Assembly: GCF_029945885.1 (NCBI RefSeq)
Contig: NZ_JAQSDK010000037.1
Span: 186,001 to 250,000, forward strand
Direction: 5' to 3'
Origin: Brevundimonas sp.
GTDB lineage: Bacteria > Pseudomonadota > Alphaproteobacteria > Caulobacterales > Caulobacteraceae
DNA length: 64,000 nucleotides
Under the pieces are notes generated by a model. That model did no database searches, was not told the DNA's origin, and worked only from the letters and a program-made list of their open reading frames with translations. Each line of letters opens with the position of its first letter. The first letter of the stretch is position 1. The position numbers and the translations under genes are program-made. Below are positions 1 through 7,923 of this stretch, one piece after another.

Positions 1-42
1 CGCCCGTCCAACGGCGGCAAGGGCTACGTCGCCCGCGCCTAG
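1..42 (+). CDS. C-terminal tail of an unidentified protein (partial)
   Basis: The first 13 codons from position 1 are open and end in TAG at 40-42, giving the tail GGKGYVARA. The stop lies 9 bases before the convergent stop of the CinA-like gene, which fits the end of a real plus-strand gene entering from the left. Too little is present to name a family. Confidence 0.3.
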   Translation, partial: RPSNGGKGYVARA

Positions 43-50
43 AAATCGGT

Positions 51-803
51 TCAGGCGGCGGCGGTAATACCCGCCGCCGTCAGATCCGCCAGAAGACCCG
101 AAGCCGCCGCATCCACGGCGGCTTCGTCACGTCCGCGGATCACCAGATTGGTGCCGACCTCGCCGACCGATCCGTGGCCGAACGGATAGCTGCCGAAACT
201 GACCGCGCGCGTCGCCAGGGAGGCGGCGGTCAGGATCTCGGCGATATCGCCCTCGCCGACGCCACTGACCTTCAGGGTGCGGACATGGACCACGGCCCCG
301 GTGCGCAGGCGCGGGGCCACGTCCTCAAGCATGGCGGTCATGATCCTGGGCACCCCGGCCATCACGAAGACATTGCCGATCTGGAAGCCGGGCGCGTCGG
401 TGACCGGATTGGCGATCAGCGTCCCGCCTTCGGGGATCCGCGCCATGCGCCGCCGCGCCGCATTGAAGTCCGCTGCGCCATAGCGCCGCTCCAGGATGGC
501 GACCGCCTCCGGATGTTCCGGCAGGGCCACGCCGAAGGCCCGGGCCACGCAGTCGGCGGTGATGTCATCATGGGTCGGGCCGATACCGCCGGTGGTGAAG
601 ACATAGTCGTGCCCGGCGCGCAGGGCGTTCAGGGCCTCGATGATCTGGTCCGCCCGGTCGCCGACCGTGCGCGCCTCCAGCAGGTCGATGCCCAGCGCCG
701 CCAGAAAGCGGGCGATGGTGTTCAGGTTGGTGTCGCGGGTGCGGCCGGACAGGATCTCGTCCCCGATGATCAGGACGGCGGCGGTGGGGGCTGGAAGGGT
801 CAT
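51..803 (-). CDS. CinA-like molybdopterin-binding domain protein (MoaB/Mog fold)
   Basis: This 250-residue cytoplasmic protein has the molybdopterin-binding fold shared by MoaB, MogA and the N-terminal half of CinA. The N-terminal motif IGDEILSG and the glycine-rich FTTGGIGPTHDD segment (about residues 69-80) are characteristic. It ends without the C-terminal nicotinamide-nucleotide amidase domain of full-length CinA, so deamidase activity is not expected. Alphaproteobacteria commonly carry such short stand-alone versions. The start is the ATG whose complement is at 801-803. It is divergent from map, and its exact substrate is unknown. Confidence 0.85.
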   Translation of the reverse strand: MTLPAPTAAVLIIGDEILSGRTRDTNLNTIARFLAALGIDLLEARTVGDRADQIIEALNALRAGHDYVFTTGGIGPTHDDITADCVARAFGVALPEHPEAVAILERRYGAADFNAARRRMARIPEGGTLIANPVTDAPGFQIGNVFVMAGVPRIMTAMLEDVAPRLRTGAVVHVRTLKVSGVGEGDIAEILTAASLATRAVSFGSYPFGHGSVGEVGTNLVIRGRDEAAVDAAASGLLADLTAAGITAAA

Positions 804-963
804 GACCGATCCCTAGCCGCCCTTGCCGCATCCGTCATCCAATCCCATCTCTGGGACACGCCCTTTGGGCCCCGCCTCGAAAAAGACCGGCGTTCCGTGC
901 TAGGCTCCAATTTGAGAGACCACCCGCCGGTATGCTCCTGCCCTGCCCCCTTCCCGAGACCCG

Positions 964-1791
964 ATGATGTACGAAACGCCCGATCTTGATCCCGACGCCT
1001 ATCTGCGCTCCAGCACCATCCGCCTCCACGATGAGGAAGGGTTCGAGGGTATGCGCAAGGCCGGGCGTCTGGTCGCCGAGGCGCTCGACATGATCACGCC
1101 CTTCGTCCAGCCCGGCGTCACCACCGGCGAGATCGACGACCGGATCCGCGAGTTCACCCTCGACCACGGGGCCCTGCCCGCCTGCCTCGGCTACAAGGGC
1201 TATACGAAGACCGTCTGCACCTCGATCAACCACGTCGTCTGCCACGGCATTCCCGGTGACAAGGTCCTGAAGGACGGCGACATCGTCAACATCGATCACA
1301 CCGTCATCGTCGACGGCTGGCACGGCGATTCCAGCCGCATGTATCCGGTCGGCGAGATCAACGCCCGCGCCCGCAAGCTGATCGACGTCACCTATGAGGG
1401 CATCGAACTGGGTCTGGCCCAGGTCAAGCCGGGCAATACCTTCGGCGACATCGGCTATGCGATCCAGCGCCACGTCGAGGCCGCCCGGATGAGCGTGGTC
1501 CGCGACTTCTGCGGTCACGGCATCGGCCGGGTGTTCCACGACAATCCCAACGTCCTGCACTATGGCCGCAAGGGCGAGGGCGCGACGCTGAAGCCGGGCA
1601 TGTTCTTCACCATCGAGCCGATGGTGAACCTGGGCAAGCCGGCGGTGAAGGTCCTGTCCGACGGCTGGACCGCCGTGACCCGCGACAAGTCGCTGTCGTC
1701 CCAGTGCGAGCACAGCATCGGCGTCACCGAGACCGGACTGGAGATCTTCAGCGCCAGTCCCATGGGTATCTTCCGACCCAAATTCGACTGA
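964..1791 (+). CDS. map: Type I methionine aminopeptidase
   Basis: Removes the initiator methionine from nascent proteins. The 275-residue product is the usual length for a type I enzyme. The dinuclear metal site is visible: NID followed ten residues later by GDSS (both aspartates), the CGHGIG histidine, TIEPM glutamate and QCEHSIGVT glutamate. Two ATG codons are adjacent at 964 and 967; 964 is used here. It is followed after 60 bases by radC in the same direction. An essential housekeeping gene with no visible defect. Confidence 0.97.
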   Translation: MMYETPDLDPDAYLRSSTIRLHDEEGFEGMRKAGRLVAEALDMITPFVQPGVTTGEIDDRIREFTLDHGALPACLGYKGYTKTVCTSINHVVCHGIPGDKVLKDGDIVNIDHTVIVDGWHGDSSRMYPVGEINARARKLIDVTYEGIELGLAQVKPGNTFGDIGYAIQRHVEAARMSVVRDFCGHGIGRVFHDNPNVLHYGRKGEGATLKPGMFFTIEPMVNLGKPAVKVLSDGWTAVTRDKSLSSQCEHSIGVTETGLEIFSASPMGIFRPKFD

Positions 1792-1851
1792 TCCGGCTGG
1801 ACGTTCGCCTTCTGTTCTGACATCGTTCCGGCCATTGAGCCGGAGGCCGCC

Positions 1852-2625
1852 ATGTCCAGCGTGCTGCCCTTTCCGATCGCTTCCCCGCGGGGCCCCGATG
1901 CGGTGGCCCGGTCCGCGCGCGCACGAAAACCCCACCATACCGGCCACCGCGAACGTCTGCGTCAGCGCGCCCGCGACGCCGGACTGACCGCCCTGCCCGA
2001 CTATGAGCTGCTGGAGCTGTTCCTGTTCCGCAGCCTGCCGCGCGGCGACGTCAAGCCGATCGCCAAGGCCCTGCTGGCCCGGTTCGGTTCCCTGGCGGCG
2101 GTGCTGGCCGCCCCGGTCGAGGCCATCGTCACCGTCAAGATCGAGGACAGTCGCGGCAAGGGCACCGGCCTCGGGGTCGAGACCGCCCTCGACCTGACCG
2201 CCCTGCACGAGGTGACCCGTCGCATCGCCCGCGAAGAACCGGCGAAACGGCCGGTGATCTCGTCCTGGACCGCGCTGCTGGCCTATGTCCGCCTGGCCCT
2301 GCAGCACGAGCCGCGCGAACAGTTCCGGGTCCTGTATCTGGACAACCGCAACCAGCTGATCCTCGACGAACTCCAGAATCGGGGCACGGTCGATCACGCC
2401 CCGGCCTATCCCCGCGAAGTGGTGCGCCGGGCTCTGGAACTGTCGGCCAGGGCCATGATCCTCGTGCACAACCATCCGTCGGGCGACCCGACCCCGTCGC
2501 GGGCCGATATCGAGATGACCCGCCAGGTCGTCGAGGCTGCCCGGGTTCTCGGCCTGGAGGTCCACGACCATCTGGTCGTCGGCCGCGACGGCGTGGCCAG
2601 CTTCAAACAGCTGGGGTTGATGTGA
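1852..2625 (+). CDS. radC: RadC family JAB-domain protein
   Basis: A 257-residue RadC homologue. The N-terminal part (about 25-110) carries the helix-hairpin-helix-like UPF0758 region, including the PDYELLELFLF segment. The C-terminal half has the JAB/MPN metalloprotease-like motif HNHPSGDPTPSRAD, supplying the two histidines and the aspartate. RadC's historical link to recombinational repair has been questioned and its biochemical role is unsettled. A GGAGG-type ribosome site lies directly before the ATG. It follows map, an arrangement common in this order. Confidence 0.95.
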   Translation: MSSVLPFPIASPRGPDAVARSARARKPHHTGHRERLRQRARDAGLTALPDYELLELFLFRSLPRGDVKPIAKALLARFGSLAAVLAAPVEAIVTVKIEDSRGKGTGLGVETALDLTALHEVTRRIAREEPAKRPVISSWTALLAYVRLALQHEPREQFRVLYLDNRNQLILDELQNRGTVDHAPAYPREVVRRALELSARAMILVHNHPSGDPTPSRADIEMTRQVVEAARVLGLEVHDHLVVGRDGVASFKQLGLM

Positions 2626-2689
2626 GCGGCACCCTCAACACTCATGCGCACGAAAGTACGCCAATAATGTAGACTCTCGGGATTTTTGG

Positions 2690-2705
2690 GCGCATATTTA
2701 TGCGC
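2690..2705. promoter_or_regulatory. Palindromic operator candidate upstream of hicAB
   Basis: GCGCATATTTATGCGC consists of two 7-base arms, GCGCATA and TATGCGC, around TT, and ends 20 bases before the hicA ATG. A further ATGCGCA half-site lies at 2644-2650. HicB antitoxins have DNA-binding domains and repress their own operons, so autoregulatory binding here is a reasonable inference. It was not tested. Confidence 0.5.
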
Positions 2706-2725
2706 ATTAAGAGGCGCTCGTCTCA

Positions 2726-2908
2726 ATGCTGGAAGTCAACCGCGCCAGGATCGTTCGGCGTCTGTCGAAAGAAGGGTGGACCCACGAAGGCGGCAAGAAA
2801 CATGATGCCTATACCCATCCGGACTTCGATTATCCGGTGATCGTGCCACGGCACAGGGACCTGTCACCGGGCGTCGCCCGGGCCATTGCGAGGGTAGCGG
2901 GCTGGTAG
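2726..2908 (+). CDS. hicA: HicA-type mRNA interferase toxin
   Basis: A 60-residue basic protein of the HicA family, whose double-stranded-RNA-binding-like fold cleaves mRNA on ribosomes. The pattern LSKEGW, then GGKKHDAYTHPD with the catalytic histidine in the GGKKH position, then IVPRHRDLSPGVARAI, is typical. It is the first gene of the pair, with the antitoxin beginning about 60 bases later. The palindrome at 2690-2705 lies just upstream. The full-length reading frame suggests a working toxin. Confidence 0.9.
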   Translation: MLEVNRARIVRRLSKEGWTHEGGKKHDAYTHPDFDYPVIVPRHRDLSPGVARAIARVAGW

Positions 2909-2969
2909 CCCGTCGCCATTGAATCACATCACGGGAAGACCGGATTTTCCGGTCATCAGAGACCCATTC

Positions 2970-3380
2970 ATGAGCCGATATACAGTTTTGATCGATGGAA
3001 ACGCAGGGAACTACGGCGTCATCTTTCCAGACCTTCCAGGCTGCACCGCCATGGGAAAAACGATCGATGAAGCGCTCAACAACGCCGTGGAATCCCTGCG
3101 CCAGTGGGCTGAAATCGCCAGCGCCCGGGGCAAGGTGATTCCCGAACCCCGCTCGCCCGACGCGATCCGGGCCGATGCGCAGTTTGCTGAGGATTTTGCG
3201 ACCGGTGCTACGCTTGGCAACGTAACCCTTGTCCGCAAACTTGGACGGACGGTGAAGGCCAATCTGTCGCTCGATTCCGGCATCCTCGCGGAGATCGACG
3301 CGACAGCGGGCCGTCTGGGCATTTCCCGGTCCGCAATGGTTGAGAAACTGGCCGAGGAAAGACTTCCCGCATTCGCCTGA
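2970..3380 (+). CDS. hicB: HicB-type antitoxin
   Basis: A 136-residue antitoxin for the preceding HicA. Residues 1-60 form the partial RNase-H-like HicB domain (YTVLIDGN, then VIFPDLPGCTAMG, then EALNNAVESL). The C-terminal 40 residues resemble a ribbon-helix-helix DNA-binding domain (LSLDSGILAEIDATAGRLG). The frame is open from 2919, but the ATG at 2970 places MSRYTV where HicB proteins normally begin and is preferred. It is expected to neutralise HicA and repress the operon. Confidence 0.9.
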   Translation: MSRYTVLIDGNAGNYGVIFPDLPGCTAMGKTIDEALNNAVESLRQWAEIASARGKVIPEPRSPDAIRADAQFAEDFATGATLGNVTLVRKLGRTVKANLSLDSGILAEIDATAGRLGISRSAMVEKLAEERLPAFA

Positions 3381-3431
3381 CGGGCGTGCCGTCCGCCGTC
3401 CGCCGTCCGTCCAGTCCCGAGCCACCGCCCC

Positions 3432-3959
3432 ATGACCGTCCTGACCACCGAACGCCTGATCCTGAGCCCGGTCGCCGTGTCCGACTACGACGACCTGTGC
3501 GCGCTGTGGGCCAACCCGACCTTCACCCAGTACATCATGGGCCAGGGGCTTTCGGCCGAGGATGTCTGGTTCCGCCTGCTGCGCGACCTGGGACACTGGC
3601 AGGCCAAGGGCTACGGCAACTGGTCCGTCCGGCTCCGGGACGGCGGGGCCTATGTCGGCAGCGTCGGCGTGCTCGACTATCATCGGGACCTGGACCCGCC
3701 CTTTGATGCGCCCGAACTGGGCTGGGGGGTCGCCCCGGCCTTCCAGGGTCAGGGCTATGCGGCCGAGGCCCTGACGGCCGCCCTGGCCTGGGTCGATGAC
3801 GAACTGAACGCCCCGCGCACCGTCTGCATGATCTCGCCGGACAATGCGGCCTCGCACCGGCTGGCGGCGCGCGTCGGCTACCGCCCCTATGCCGAGGGGG
3901 CCTACAAGGGGGGAACCGTCCAGCTGCTGGACCGGCGCGCGACCCGAGGGTCGACGTAG
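3432..3959 (+). CDS. GNAT family N-acetyltransferase (RimJ/RimL-like)
   Basis: A 175-residue acetyl-CoA-dependent N-acetyltransferase. The N-terminal TERLILSPV strand is the usual start of RimJ/RimL-type members. The acetyl-CoA loop appears as GVAPAFQGQGYAAEAL (about residues 100-115), and the C-terminal DNAASHRLAARVGY motif is also typical. The substrate cannot be told from sequence. It stands between hicAB and the bolA run, all on the plus strand. Confidence 0.9.
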   Translation: MTVLTTERLILSPVAVSDYDDLCALWANPTFTQYIMGQGLSAEDVWFRLLRDLGHWQAKGYGNWSVRLRDGGAYVGSVGVLDYHRDLDPPFDAPELGWGVAPAFQGQGYAAEALTAALAWVDDELNAPRTVCMISPDNAASHRLAARVGYRPYAEGAYKGGTVQLLDRRATRGST

Positions 3960-4019
3960 CGCCGCATTAAGGTTTTCGGTTCATCATCCTGCGCGAACGC
4001 TCCGGAGCCCAAGCCCACC

Positions 4020-4265
4020 ATGCCCATGCCCGTCGAAAGCCTGCACGCGCATCTGGCCGAAGCCTTTCCCGGCGCCGAGATCGTCATCGACGATCTGGCC
4101 GGTGACGGGGACCATTATCGCGCCCGTATCGTCTCGACCGCCTTCGCCGGACTGCCCCGCGTGCGCCAGCACCAGCTGGTCTATGCCGCGCTCAAGGGCA
4201 AGATGGGCGGCGAACTGCATGCGCTGGCGCTCGAAACAGCCGCACCCGCGGCCGGAGACGCCTGA
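4020..4265 (+). CDS. BolA family protein
   Basis: An 81-residue protein with the BolA/IbaG fold. It runs from an N-terminal helix through FPGAEIVIDDLAGDGDHYRARIVS to the RVRQHQLVYAALKGKMGGELHALAL segment, whose conserved RxxxHQxVYxAL pattern includes the cluster-ligand histidine. BolA proteins bind a [2Fe-2S] cluster together with monothiol CGFS glutaredoxins, and grxD lies about 1 kb downstream on the same strand. The last base of its stop codon overlaps the ATG of the next gene, so the two are probably translationally coupled. Confidence 0.92.
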   Translation: MPMPVESLHAHLAEAFPGAEIVIDDLAGDGDHYRARIVSTAFAGLPRVRQHQLVYAALKGKMGGELHALALETAAPAAGDA

Positions 4266-5194
4266 TGCGGTACCGCCCCTTCGGACCGACCGGGGCCGCG
4301 GTCTCGGCCCTGACCCTCAGCCTCGGCCGTGACAATATCGCGCGGGGCCCGGCGGCCGCCTGTGATCTGATCTATGCGGCGCTGGAAGCGGGCATCAACA
4401 GCTATCGCCTCGAGACAGCCGACCCGGTCCTGGCCGAGGTCGTCGGCCAGGCCCTGCAACACATCGACCGCAAGCTGGTGACCGTCAGCCTGGCCCTGGG
4501 CCGGGGCGACGGACGCCGCGGTTCGGACCGCGACTTCACCGCCGAAGGCATGACCGCCTCGATCGACCGCGCCCTGAACGTATCCCGCCTGGGCTGGATC
4601 GACATGGTGCTGCTGGAAGAACCGGCCGACGACGAACTGCCGCAGAGCTCGCTGAACGCCCTGAAGGCCCTGCGCGCCACCAACCGGGTGCGGCTGCTGG
4701 GCGTGGCCGGGGACGGCGAGGTGATGGACGCCTATGTCTCGACCGGGGCGTTCGACGTGCTGGTCACCCCGTTCCACCTGAATTCGGGCTGGCAGGTTCG
4801 CTCCCGCGTTCGGGCCGCGCGCGAGCGCGACATGGCCATCTTCGCCTACGGCTATTTCCCCTCGGAACTGGACACGGAAAAGAAGGCGGCCACCCTGGAC
4901 CAGCCGGTCAGGAAGGGCCTGTTCGGCCTTGGCGGTGGCGGACGCTCCAAACAGGATCCGCTGGCCGGAGCCGGAACCTTCGCCTTCCTGCACCGCACCC
5001 CCAACTGGAGCGCCGAGGCCATCTGCCTGGCCCATGGGCTGACCGATCCGTCGATCTGCAGCATCCTGATCCAGGCCAATGACGCCGAACGGCTGAACGC
5101 CCTGGCCCTGGTGCCCGAACGCGACATGCCGCCCGGCCTGGCCGCCCAGATCGAGATGGCGCGGGTCGCCGGTGCCGGCTCCGCCGCCGCCTGA
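4265..5194 (+). CDS. Aldo/keto-reductase-fold protein with apparently lost catalytic residues
   Basis: A 309-residue protein with the aldo/keto reductase layout: N-terminal MRYRPFGPTGAAVSALTL, then the TIM-barrel strands. The places where the family has its Asp-Tyr-Lys-His tetrad look different. The usual DTAxxYG segment reads YRLETADPVLAE, the lysine strand reads VTVSLALG, and the usual LxxHxPD reads VLLEEPADD. A structural, regulatory or non-redox role is therefore possible. It overlaps bolA by one base and precedes grxD, which suggests a role alongside them. The assignment of fold is firmer than any activity. Confidence 0.8.
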   Translation: MRYRPFGPTGAAVSALTLSLGRDNIARGPAAACDLIYAALEAGINSYRLETADPVLAEVVGQALQHIDRKLVTVSLALGRGDGRRGSDRDFTAEGMTASIDRALNVSRLGWIDMVLLEEPADDELPQSSLNALKALRATNRVRLLGVAGDGEVMDAYVSTGAFDVLVTPFHLNSGWQVRSRVRAARERDMAIFAYGYFPSELDTEKKAATLDQPVRKGLFGLGGGGRSKQDPLAGAGTFAFLHRTPNWSAEAICLAHGLTDPSICSILIQANDAERLNALALVPERDMPPGLAAQIEMARVAGAGSAAA

Positions 5195-5297
5195 ATCGCC
5201 GCCGCCGCGCCGGTCACGATCGCACGACCGTCGGCCACTGCCCTTGACCCCCGGGTCCGGCATCCCTAGCTGACGGGCCTCAGTGAAAGGCCATTCC

Positions 5298-5657
5298 GTG
5301 ACTGATCAAACGACCGCGACCCCGACCGACCCGATCCACGCCTTCATCGCGGGGACGGTGGCCGAACATGACGTGGTGCTGTTCATGAAGGGCACGCCCG
5401 ACGCGCCGCGCTGCGGCTTCTCCTCGCTGGCGGTGCAGATCCTCGACCACCTGGGTGCGCCCTTCGTCGGCGTCGATGTGCTGCAGGACGCCGGACTGCG
5501 CGACGGCATCAAGGCCTTCACCGACTGGCCGACCATTCCCCAGCTGTATGTGAAGGGCGAGTTCGTCGGCGGTTCGGACATTGTGCGCGAGATGTTCGAA
5601 GCCGGCGAACTGATGACCCTGATGACCGAGAAGGGCGTCCCCCTGGGCGAAGCCTGA
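5298..5657 (+). CDS. grxD: Monothiol CGFS glutaredoxin (Grx4 family)
   Basis: A 119-residue monothiol glutaredoxin involved in [2Fe-2S] cluster storage and transfer, working with BolA-type partners. The cluster motif is CGFS, after the MKGTPDAPR segment that contacts glutathione. WPTIPQLYVKGEFVGGSDIV is the conserved second half. The frame is also open with a GTG at 5283, but GTG at 5298 has GAAAGG seven bases upstream and is preferred. The stop overlaps the ATG of the next gene by one base. The bolA gene lies just upstream. Confidence 0.93.
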   Translation: MTDQTTATPTDPIHAFIAGTVAEHDVVLFMKGTPDAPRCGFSSLAVQILDHLGAPFVGVDVLQDAGLRDGIKAFTDWPTIPQLYVKGEFVGGSDIVREMFEAGELMTLMTEKGVPLGEA

Positions 5658-6130
5658 TGGCCCGCGCGCCGCTCGCGCCGCGCGCCGATCGCGAGATCTT
5701 CACCATCCCGCTGGACATCCGGCCCGAGCACATCGACGACAACGGCCATGTGAACAATGTCGTCTATGTCGGCTGGCTGCAGGATGCGGGCATGGCCCAC
5801 TGGAACGCCCGCTTCCCGGCCGCCGATCGGGCACGCTGGTCCTGGGTCGCCCTGCGCCACGAGATCGACTATCTGCGCGGCCTGCTGCCCGACTCCACGG
5901 CCACGGCCCGGACCTGGGTCGGTGACCCCCAGGGCCCGCGCTTCAACCGCTATGTGCGGATCGAGGACGGCGAGGGCCGGCTGTGCGCCCAGGGCGTGTC
6001 GGAATGGTGCCTGGTCGAGGCCGCGACCCTGCGGCCGACCCGGATTCCGGCCGAAATGCTGCCCACCTTCGAACGGCGTCAGGACGGAACCGTCCCGGAC
6101 GCGACCGCATCCGGACCGGACTTTCGGTAA
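5657..6130 (+). CDS. Acyl-CoA thioesterase of the hotdog fold (4HBT/YbgC-like)
   Basis: A 157-residue single hotdog-domain protein. The signature HIDDNGHVNNVVYVGWLQD (about residues 21-39) places the usual catalytic aspartate in the DxxGHVNNxxY context, which predicts hydrolysis of acyl-CoA or related thioesters. It overlaps grxD by one base (TGATG), so it is the last gene of the bolA-grxD run. It ends 12 bases from the convergent lipoprotein gene. The chain-length preference is unknown. Confidence 0.87.
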   Translation: MARAPLAPRADREIFTIPLDIRPEHIDDNGHVNNVVYVGWLQDAGMAHWNARFPAADRARWSWVALRHEIDYLRGLLPDSTATARTWVGDPQGPRFNRYVRIEDGEGRLCAQGVSEWCLVEAATLRPTRIPAEMLPTFERRQDGTVPDATASGPDFR

Positions 6131-6142
6131 ACGCGTCCGCGA

Positions 6143-6529
6143 CTACAGCCGCAGCGGATTGGCGACGTGCGCCGCCTCGCCGGAGGTCAGCCCCAGTTCC
6201 GCATAGGTCCAGCTCAGCTCGACGCCGTCGGGCACGATGGCCTTGCACGGGTCCGGACGGGTGCGGGTCAGGGTGATGTCGACCGGCGTGCCCTCGGCGA
6301 CCGAGACGGCGAAGTCGGCGGCCGTGGTGCAGCCGTTGGACTCGACCTGCGCGATCAGACGGCCGTCGGCGAAACGGACCGCCCGCAGGGTTTCGGCGGG
6401 GCCGGTGGTGGTGATCGCGGTGCCGGATTCCATCCGCACCATCGTGGTCTCGCCGGAGTCGTCGGCATAGATGACGCAACCGGTCAGCAGCGGCAGACAG
6501 GCCGCCGCCGCGACAAGGGCCCGCCTCAT
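6143..6529 (-). CDS. Small lipoprotein, paralogue of the gene at 7902-8312
   Basis: A 128-residue lipoprotein of unknown function. The signal peptide MRRALVAAAACLPLLTGC ends in an LTGC lipobox, giving a mature cysteine at residue 18. The mature part has SNGCTT and DGVELSWTYAELGL, closely matching SNGCTT and GGVEVRWTFEEMGL in the lipoprotein on the other side of the Old Yellow Enzyme gene. The ATG overlaps the stop of the preceding tiny lipoprotein gene (ATGA). The two conserved cysteines, in SNGCTT and DPCK, could form a disulfide. Confidence 0.75.
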   Translation of the reverse strand: MRRALVAAAACLPLLTGCVIYADDSGETTMVRMESGTAITTTGPAETLRAVRFADGRLIAQVESNGCTTAADFAVSVAEGTPVDITLTRTRPDPCKAIVPDGVELSWTYAELGLTSGEAAHVANPLRL

Positions 6530-6648
6530 TCCGGAACGTCGGCGGGCGCGGTCTGGACGACGCGGGTGACCGGCTTGTCGGTGGCGATGATGATGCAGCC
6601 CGAAAGCAGCGGGGCTGTGATGGCGAGGGCGAGGATGAGACGCAACAT
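6526..6648 (-). CDS. Tiny lipoprotein, 40 residues
   Basis: This 40-residue open frame starts MLRLILALAITAPLLSGC, a textbook lipoprotein signal with an LSGC lipobox, followed by about 22 residues ending in ADVPE. Its stop overlaps the start of the next lipoprotein gene (ATGA), implying a two-gene unit transcribed leftwards. The same strong lipobox architecture in two consecutive frames supports its being real. Function unknown. Confidence 0.6.
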   Translation of the reverse strand: MLRLILALAITAPLLSGCIIIATDKPVTRVVQTAPADVPE

Positions 6649-6789
6649 GGCGGTGGCTCCAGAATGGCAAAAGCGTAGCCTTTGATGCCTTCGCGCCAGC
6701 GGGATGACACGTGAATAATTGGACAGGCTGATCTTGATCCAAATCGCAACCGGCATAGATGCGGTTCCGCCCCGCCGAAGGATCTGCCC

Positions 6790-7923
6790 ATGAGTCCGCT
6801 GTTCTCGCCCTACGCCCTCGGCCCCCTGCCCCTCGCCAACCGGATCGTCATCGCCCCGATGTGCCAGTATTCGGCGATCGACGGCGTGCCCCAACCCTGG
6901 CACTGGCAGCATCTGGGCCGACTGGCGATTTCGGGCGCGGCGGCGGTGATCGTCGAGGCCACCGGGGTCGAGGCCGCGGGCCGCATTACCCCGGGCGACA
7001 CCGGGCTCTGGAACGATGTTCAGGAGGCCGCCTTCGCCGGCCTGCTGGCCGACATCCGCACCTATGCCGACACCCCGATCGGCATCCAGCTGGCCCATGC
7101 CGGACGCAAGGCCTCGACCACCCCGCCCTGGGTCGACCGCGGCCGGGCCCTGACCGCCGCCGAAGGGGCCTGGCCGACGGTGGCCCCGTCAGCCGTCGCC
7201 TTCCGCGAGGACTGGCATACACCGACGGAACTGGATGAGGCCGGAATGGACCGGATCGTCGACGCCTTCGTCCAGGCCGCCGGTCGCGCCGACCGCGCCG
7301 GCTTCGACCTGGTCGAGCTGCACGCGGCCCATGGCTATCTGCTCAGTGAATTCCTGTCGCCCCTGTCGAACCACCGCACGGACGCCTTTGGCGGCTCGGC
7401 CGAGAACCGGATGCGGTTCCCGCTGCGGGTGGCCGAGGCCCTGCGCCAGGCCTGGCCGCGCACCAGGGCCCTGGGCGCGCGCTTCAACGGCTCCGACTGG
7501 GTCGAGGGCGGCGTGGCCCTCGAGGAGGTTCAGGCCTTCAGCCAGCGGCTTACCGCCATGGGCTATGACTATCTGCACCTGTCCAGCGGCGGCAATGTCG
7601 CCAGCGCGCAGATTCCCGGTGATCAACCCGGTTACCAGCTGCCCTTCGCCGAGGCCGTCAAGGTGGCGGTGCCGGAGACGACGGTGATGGCCGTGGGCAT
7701 GATCGTGACGCCGCAGCAGGCCGAGGCGGTGATCACCTCAGGTCAGGCCGATCTGGTGGCCATCGCCCGGGCCGCGCTCGACGATCCGCACTGGGCGCAT
7801 CACGCCGCCGTCGCCCTGGGCGAGCCCGAACAGCTGCCCGATCCCTATGCCCGGGCATCAGACAAGGCCTGGCCGGGTTACGGTCTGGCGCACGGGTCGA
7901 CTCAGGTCGGCGGCCGCTCGTAG
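6790..7923 (+). CDS. NADH:flavin oxidoreductase, YqjM-type Old Yellow Enzyme
   Basis: A 377-residue FMN enzyme that reduces activated alkenes with NAD(P)H. It is a single TIM barrel with no C-terminal iron-sulfur domains, so it belongs to the thermophilic-like (YqjM/XenA) class. Diagnostic features are APMCQYSA, with the regulatory cysteine near residue 26, and ELHAAHGYLLSEFLSP with the substrate-binding histidines. Its 3' end overlaps the convergent lipoprotein gene by 22 bases. It lies between two paralogous lipoprotein genes that are transcribed the other way. Physiological substrate unknown. Confidence 0.92.
   Translation: MSPLFSPYALGPLPLANRIVIAPMCQYSAIDGVPQPWHWQHLGRLAISGAAAVIVEATGVEAAGRITPGDTGLWNDVQEAAFAGLLADIRTYADTPIGIQLAHAGRKASTTPPWVDRGRALTAAEGAWPTVAPSAVAFREDWHTPTELDEAGMDRIVDAFVQAAGRADRAGFDLVELHAAHGYLLSEFLSPLSNHRTDAFGGSAENRMRFPLRVAEALRQAWPRTRALGARFNGSDWVEGGVALEEVQAFSQRLTAMGYDYLHLSSGGNVASAQIPGDQPGYQLPFAEAVKVAVPETTVMAVGMIVTPQQAEAVITSGQADLVAIARAALDDPHWAHHAAVALGEPEQLPDPYARASDKAWPGYGLAHGSTQVGGRS

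Noticed and set aside
835..2571. Long minus-strand open frame opposite map and radC
   Set aside because: It is antisense to two well-recognised genes and has low-complexity His/Gly/Asp-rich composition typical of frames opposite GC-rich coding DNA.
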